Shown here: positions 6,821-9,623 of the stretch, piece by piece
How positions within the stretch are numbered: position 1 is the first letter of the stretch
How the letters are laid out: every line of letters begins with the position of its first letter
Assembly: GCA_002299785.1 (NCBI GenBank)
Contig: DBNL01000047.1
Coordinates: 8,536 to 18,158 of the forward strand
Source of the DNA: Verrucomicrobia bacterium UBA673
Lineage (GTDB): Bacteria > Verrucomicrobiota > Verrucomicrobiia > Limisphaerales > UBA1096
DNA length: 9,623 bases
Reading direction: 5' to 3'
The notes under the pieces: generated by a model
What the model saw: only the letters and a program-made list of their open reading frames with translations
What the model was told of the DNA's origin: nothing
Database searches by the model: none
Position numbers and translations under genes: made by a program

Positions 6821-7414
6821 CTATTTTTCTGTTGGGGCGTAGTCCCCGTTGTATTCGTTCATTGCCTGTCCGATGCCTTGCAGCACCCAGCAGGCAAGCT
6901 GGTCTGCAGCGGTTTCGAGGACTTTTTCGAGAAGCCCGGTCTCCGAGTCAGCGAATTTACCGAGAACGAAGCCGGATACATCACGGTTCGGTTTCGGCCT
7001 GCCAATCCCCAGCCGTAGCCGAGGAAAATCGTCTTTCCCGAGCAATCCCTGTATAGAGTCCAAGCCCCGATGGCCGCCTGATCCTCCGCCCGGTCGCATG
7101 CGGACGGCCCCGAGGGGCAAGTCAAGATCATCGACCACTACCATGATACGCCTGTTGGGGATCTGGTAGTACTGGGCCAATGGCACCACTGATTGACCAC
7201 TCAGGTTCATGTAGCCCTGGGGCTTGCTCAGAAAGACAATGTTACCGTCCTGCCTGCTTTTGGCCAGATGAGCATTGAACTTTTTGCTCGCTTCCCACTC
7301 TACACCCAAGCGTTTAGCCAGGCACTTTAGAACCATAAAACCGACATTATGTCGGGTGGCTGCATAATCCTTTCCTGGATTGCCCAAGCCCACGATTAGG
7401 AATGTCTCTTCCAT
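6821..7414 (-). CDS. pth: Peptidyl-tRNA hydrolase
   Basis: Frees tRNA from peptidyl-tRNAs that drop off the ribosome; cytoplasmic and usually essential. 197 residues, normal. Motifs: VGLGNPG (8-14, with Asn12), RHNVGF (21-26, catalytic His22), KPQGYMNLSG (64-73, Asn70), VVVDDLDLPLG (92-102) and GGGSGGHRGL (109-118). The Thr usually found in KPxTYMN is Gly here, and the Asn common in GGHNGL is Arg, as in many bacterial Pth proteins. The ATG at 7414 has one of the few good Shine-Dalgarno sequences in the window, GAGAAGG (7428-7422), seven bases upstream. It follows rplY by 71 bases, the rplY(ctc)-pth pairing known in many bacteria, and is followed at once by rpsF. Confidence 0.97.
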   Translation of the reverse strand: MEETFLIVGLGNPGKDYAATRHNVGFMVLKCLAKRLGVEWEASKKFNAHLAKSRQDGNIVFLSKPQGYMNLSGQSVVPLAQYYQIPNRRIMVVVDDLDLPLGAVRMRPGGGSGGHRGLDSIQGLLGKDDFPRLRLGIGRPKPNRDVSGFVLGKFADSETGLLEKVLETAADQLACWVLQGIGQAMNEYNGDYAPTEK

Positions 7415-7485
7415 GCGTGGGCCTTCTCAAAGAACACGACGCCTCGGCCCATTGGGCAGACCGTCGTTTGAAATTTTCAAGCTTC

Positions 7486-8142
7486 CTACTTTTTCTCGCC
7501 TGCAGCTGCATCAGCTTCCTTGGCGCCCTCTTCCTTAGTGGCTTCACCCTCACCCTCGGCAGCTGCATCTTCTTCCGCGGCCTTTGCCATCATGCGTGAG
7601 GTGCTCACTGCGAGCACATGAGCCTTCGGCTGGCCGATGGCTATGATTCCTTTGGGCAAAACAAGTTCCTCCAAGAGGATCGATTGGCCAACCGCCAGTT
7701 GGCTGATGTCAGGTTCGACACATTCGGGCATGTCAGCCGGTTTGCCGTTAAGAGTGATCGAGTGCATCGGCATCTGCAAGACGCCTCCCAGTTGGACACC
7801 TACAGCGGATCCGATAGGCCGTAGCGGGACTTCGGCAGTGACGACACTGTCCTCGGTCAACCGTTTGAAATCGACGTGAATGATATGGTTCGTTAGGGGG
7901 TTTTTCTGTGTTTCCTGAACCAAGGCCATGCTCTTTTTGCCTTTAATATCCAGTTCTACAAGGAAATTCTTGGCTCCGGTGGACTTTACTGCCTTTTCAA
8001 AATTCTTGGCTTCGAGTTCAACGGTTTCCGGTTCACCATTGCCATAGACGACACCAGGTAAAGAGCCGGCGTTACGGAGTTTTTTGCTGCCAATGGTCTT
8101 GGTTAACACACGCGGATTGGCCTCCAATGAGATTGCTTTCAT
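7486..8142 (-). CDS. rplY: 50S ribosomal protein L25, general stress (Ctc/TL5) type
   Basis: Binds 5S rRNA in the large subunit. 218 residues: the long two-domain form. The N-terminal L25 domain (about 1-92) has the family pattern RNAGSLPGVVYG (23-34) and the end NHIIHVDF. The C-terminal TL5 beta domain (about 93-185) contains VPLRPIGSAVGVQLGGVLQ and LPKGIIAIG. A low-complexity Ala/Glu/Gly/Lys tail fills the last 30 residues (AAEEDAAAEGEGEATKEEG region). The ATG at 8142 fits the conserved start. The gene lies 30 bases after prs; a GGGGAG is about 14 bases upstream of the ATG, too far to be ideal, while a perfect TATAAT sits three bases before the ATG. The prs-ctc-pth order is a known conserved neighbourhood in bacteria such as Bacillus. 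Confidence 0.95.
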   Translation of the reverse strand: MKAISLEANPRVLTKTIGSKKLRNAGSLPGVVYGNGEPETVELEAKNFEKAVKSTGAKNFLVELDIKGKKSMALVQETQKNPLTNHIIHVDFKRLTEDSVVTAEVPLRPIGSAVGVQLGGVLQMPMHSITLNGKPADMPECVEPDISQLAVGQSILLEELVLPKGIIAIGQPKAHVLAVSTSRMMAKAAEEDAAAEGEGEATKEEGAKEADAAAGEKK

Positions 8143-8145
8143 TTT

Positions 8146-8151
8146 ATTATA
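8146..8151 (-). promoter_or_regulatory. TATAAT hexamer immediately upstream of rplY start
   Basis: Perfect TATAAT on the minus strand (8151-8146), separated from the rplY ATG by AAA only. If used as a -10 it would start transcription at about the ATG, giving a leaderless message. No matching -35 is seen 16-18 bases upstream (GAGCAC lies there), so this may be chance AT-richness around a start codon. Confidence 0.2.
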
Positions 8152-8172
8152 TAACTTGCTCCCCGAGTGTGC

Positions 8173-9117
8173 TCAGGTGGTGCGTGCTCCCTTAAATTGA
8201 AACAGCGAGTTCACCGAGGAATTGTTGTGTATTCGCTGGATGGCTTCTCCCAGCAAGCCCGCAACAGAGAGGGTGTTAATATTCAACCCCTCGATTTCGG
8301 GGCGGGGGACTGTATCAGTCGTTATCAATTCGTCAATACAAGAGTTTTTCAGGCGGTCAATACCCAAATCATTAAGAATTGTGTGCGATACACAGGCTCG
8401 GACACTAAGCGCTCCGCGTTCTTTAAGAATGGCCGCAGCGTTGACTAGCGTACCGGCGGTTTCGGTGAGATCATCTACCAAAAGCGCATTTTTACCTTCA
8501 ATTTCGCCAATTATGCCGACGGACTCTGTATCGGTGGCGCTCGTGCGGCGTTTGGCGACGATCGCCAAATCGGCTCCGAGCATTTCCGAATAGGCGTGAG
8601 CCATTTTCAGGCCACCTACATCAGGACTAACAACAACTTGATTGTCCCGCTTGGCGTACTTGAGATAAGCGAATATCACTGGTGAGGCGTACAAATGATC
8701 CACCGGAATATCGAAAAACCCCTGAATTTGCTGTGCGTGCAGATCCATCGTTAAAATCCGGTTGGCCCCGGCGGCCACCAGAAGATTGGCCACGAGTTTT
8801 GCCGAGATCGGGACTCGGGGCTGATCCTTCCGATCCTGCCGGGCATAGCCGTAATACGGCAGCACCGCGGAGATGCGGTCAGCGCTGGCCCGCTTGAGTG
8901 CATCCATTATGATGAACAACTCCATCAAATGATGGTTTGTCGGCGGGCAGGTCGACTGGACGACGTACACATCCTCACCGCGGACGTTCTCCTCGATCTT
9001 GGCAAAAGTCTCGCCGTCGGGGAAGGCTGTGATGGAGATCTTTCCCAGGTCGATGCCAATGTTGCTGCAGATGGCATCGGCAAGCGGTAGGTTGGAACTG
9101 CCAGCAAATATTTTCAC
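8173..9117 (-). CDS. prs: Ribose-phosphate pyrophosphokinase (PRPP synthetase)
   Basis: Makes PRPP from ribose 5-phosphate and ATP, the precursor of purines, pyrimidines, NAD, histidine and tryptophan. 314 residues, full length for class I. Motifs: FPDGE (32-36, ATP contact), RQDRK (93-97), the PRPP-synthetase signature DLHAQQIQGFF (125-135), the KRR catalytic flexible loop (189-191), and the ribose-phosphate loop VDDLTETAGT (214-223). That loop has Glu where the common forms DDIIDTAGT/DDMIDTGGT have Asp. The start is GTG at 9117, chosen because MKIFAGSSNLPLA aligns with the normal N-terminus and no ATG lies near it in frame. No Shine-Dalgarno. First large gene of the run through rplI; a hairpin and small ORFs lie upstream. 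Confidence 0.97.
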   Translation of the reverse strand: MKIFAGSSNLPLADAICSNIGIDLGKISITAFPDGETFAKIEENVRGEDVYVVQSTCPPTNHHLMELFIIMDALKRASADRISAVLPYYGYARQDRKDQPRVPISAKLVANLLVAAGANRILTMDLHAQQIQGFFDIPVDHLYASPVIFAYLKYAKRDNQVVVSPDVGGLKMAHAYSEMLGADLAIVAKRRTSATDTESVGIIGEIEGKNALLVDDLTETAGTLVNAAAILKERGALSVRACVSHTILNDLGIDRLKNSCIDELITTDTVPRPEIEGLNINTLSVAGLLGEAIQRIHNNSSVNSLFQFKGARTT

Positions 9118-9323
9118 GTCAGTTTTTGGGGTGGTCTGGTTTTCGGTTGTCGCTACAGATTAGCCCTGCTTGCGGCTGCGAAAAAGTAACAATAGCCAAG
9201 CACCAATCAAGCGCATTCGTGCGCTTATGGAAAATTTACAACATCGCTACCCCTTGCTTGGCCAGAGGCTCCCGTCCCTCATCATGTGGTGAACCCGAGA
9301 TTCGTTTCTTTTTTGCCCTTGAC
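9118..9323 (-). other. Leader region upstream of prs
   Basis: A 206-base stretch between a possible small ORF and the prs GTG. It holds a perfect 7-bp hairpin (9209-9226) and no convincing -35/-10 pair on the minus strand. No known riboswitch consensus, tRNA or tmRNA signature was recognised. A plus-strand open frame (9126-9356) has no protein-like features and is not annotated. Confidence 0.5.
9209..9226. repeat. Perfect 7-bp hairpin in the prs leader
   Basis: aagcgca (9209-9215), loop ttcg (9216-9219), tgcgctt (9220-9226). On the minus strand the loop reads CGAA; on the plus strand it is UUCG. It is not followed by a U-run on either strand, so a plain intrinsic terminator is unlikely. It lies about 90 bases upstream of the prs start and could be a leader RNA element or a dyad for a DNA-binding protein. 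Confidence 0.5.
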
Positions 9324-9473
9324 TCAGGGGGTGCAGTCACAGGCCTCATTCAATGAATATTCTTTGATTTGTTCTTCAAAAAGAGCATTCACGGGGCTTT
9401 CGACGAATGAGGTTAGAGTGGTCTGCGTTGGGCCGGTTTTGTTATCCGTTGCCTTCTGCCAAAACAGCTTCAT
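9324..9473 (-). CDS. Possible small protein, 49 residues, with strong Shine-Dalgarno
   Basis: Not recognised. The ATG at 9473 opens a 49-residue frame beginning MKLFWQKATD and ending LNEACDCTP, stop TGA at 9326-9324. It has the best Shine-Dalgarno of the window, GGAGGA (9488-9483), nine bases upstream, where most neighbouring genes have none. Its start overlaps the stop of the preceding frame by one base (TAATG), the typical geometry of coupled genes. Visible traits: mixed hydrophilic composition, no membrane segment, and a CxC pair near the C-terminus. It lies 206 bases upstream of prs on the same strand. It may be a genuine small protein, a leader peptide, or chance; homologues would decide. 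Confidence 0.4.
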   Translation of the reverse strand: MKLFWQKATDNKTGPTQTTLTSFVESPVNALFEEQIKEYSLNEACDCTP

Positions 9474-9623
9474 TATTTTTCATCCTCCATTTCTTTTGAA
9501 ACCTGTGGGTCGTGCACTTTGGCGCCGGTTGTTGTGTTGGCACGGCACCTCCACAAAACTCGCATCCGTGATATTTCCCTCTCTCCCGATCCCCCCACTT
9601 TCGGTGAGGGTTTTTTCAAACCG
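9473..9623 (-). CDS. Possible 3' end of an unrecognised gene (partial)
   Basis: A minus-strand frame is open from the right edge to a TAA at 9475-9473, about 49 codons. An internal ATG at 9565 would give a 30-residue peptide (MRVLWRCRAN... ending SKEMEDEK); otherwise it is the C-terminus of a gene that starts outside the window. The TAA overlaps the ATG of the next small ORF. No family is recognised. Doubt comes from its shortness and from the terminator-like hairpin of the opposite strand that the frame crosses at 9592-9616. Confidence 0.25.
   Translation of the reverse strand, partial: GLKKPSPKVGGSGEREISRMRVLWRCRANTTTGAKVHDPQVSKEMEDEK
9592..9616 (+). terminator. Orphan terminator-like hairpin on the plus strand
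   Basis: ccccCac (9592-9598), loop tttcg, gtgAggg (9604-9610): six of seven positions pair with one C-A mismatch, then six T (9611-9616). It has the form of an intrinsic terminator for rightward transcription. No plus-strand gene is recognised between carA (ending at 4962, with its own terminator) and here, so it would end an unannotated RNA or be fortuitous. Confidence 0.4.

Noticed and set aside
6511..7056. Plus-strand open frame (181 codons) across rpsF and pth
   Set aside because: Antisense to two well-supported genes with conserved motifs; no recognisable domain.
9315..9330. Programmed frameshift at the end of the 49-codon ORF (CCC TGA)
   Set aside because: The context differs from the prfB CTT-TGA-C site, there is no upstream Shine-Dalgarno stimulator, and continuation in other frames soon stops.
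9126..9356. Plus-strand open frame (76 codons) upstream of prs
   Set aside because: No convincing Shine-Dalgarno, no recognisable features, and it crosses the leader hairpin of prs; treated as chance.
9118..9623. A tRNA, tmRNA, 6S or RNase P RNA gene in the gap upstream of prs
   Set aside because: No T-loop GGTTCRA with matching acceptor stem and no RNase P or tmRNA signature found; GGGTTCACC near 9290 lacks a cloverleaf around it.

Overview
The window looks like chromosomal DNA of a free-living bacterium. The most likely group is Verrucomicrobiota or a PVC-superphylum relative. This is inferred from three things: the cluster prs - rplY(ctc) - pth - rpsF - ssb - rplI, a secreted esterase fused to an SMP-30/gluconolactonase domain (a style common in Planctomycetes and Verrucomicrobia), and a Prs ribose-phosphate loop of the form DDLTETAGT. 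A 16S gene or a protein tree would be needed to settle it. No transposase, integrase, CRISPR array, tRNA or rRNA was seen.

Layout from left to right. Positions 1-1821 (minus) hold a glycolytic pair, pgk followed by tpiA, which runs off the left edge. A good sigma70-type promoter lies just upstream of pgk. Positions 1917-3668 (minus) hold a signal-peptide-bearing two-domain hydrolase, an alpha/beta esterase plus an SMP-30 beta-propeller. It is divergent from carA (3784-4962, plus), the small subunit of carbamoyl-phosphate synthase, which ends at a clear intrinsic terminator. Positions 4963-5521 are AT-richer: one possible 88-residue hypothetical gene convergent with carA, then several small hairpins. 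Positions 5522-9117 (minus) are a tight housekeeping run, transcribed prs -> rplY -> pth -> rpsF -> ssb -> rplI, joining PRPP synthesis, translation and single-strand DNA binding. Positions 9118-9623 contain no large gene: a leader with a 7-bp hairpin, a 49-codon ORF with a strong Shine-Dalgarno, a second frame open to the right edge and overlapping it as TAATG, and an orphan plus-strand terminator-like hairpin.

Most of the window is ordinary core genome. The points worth a second look are the esterase/SMP-30 fusion, the absence of rpsR from the rpsF-ssb-rplI cluster, the small ORFs and orphan terminator upstream of prs, and the scarcity of Shine-Dalgarno sequences, with hints of leaderless starts. 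No strong candidate for a wholly new system was found.
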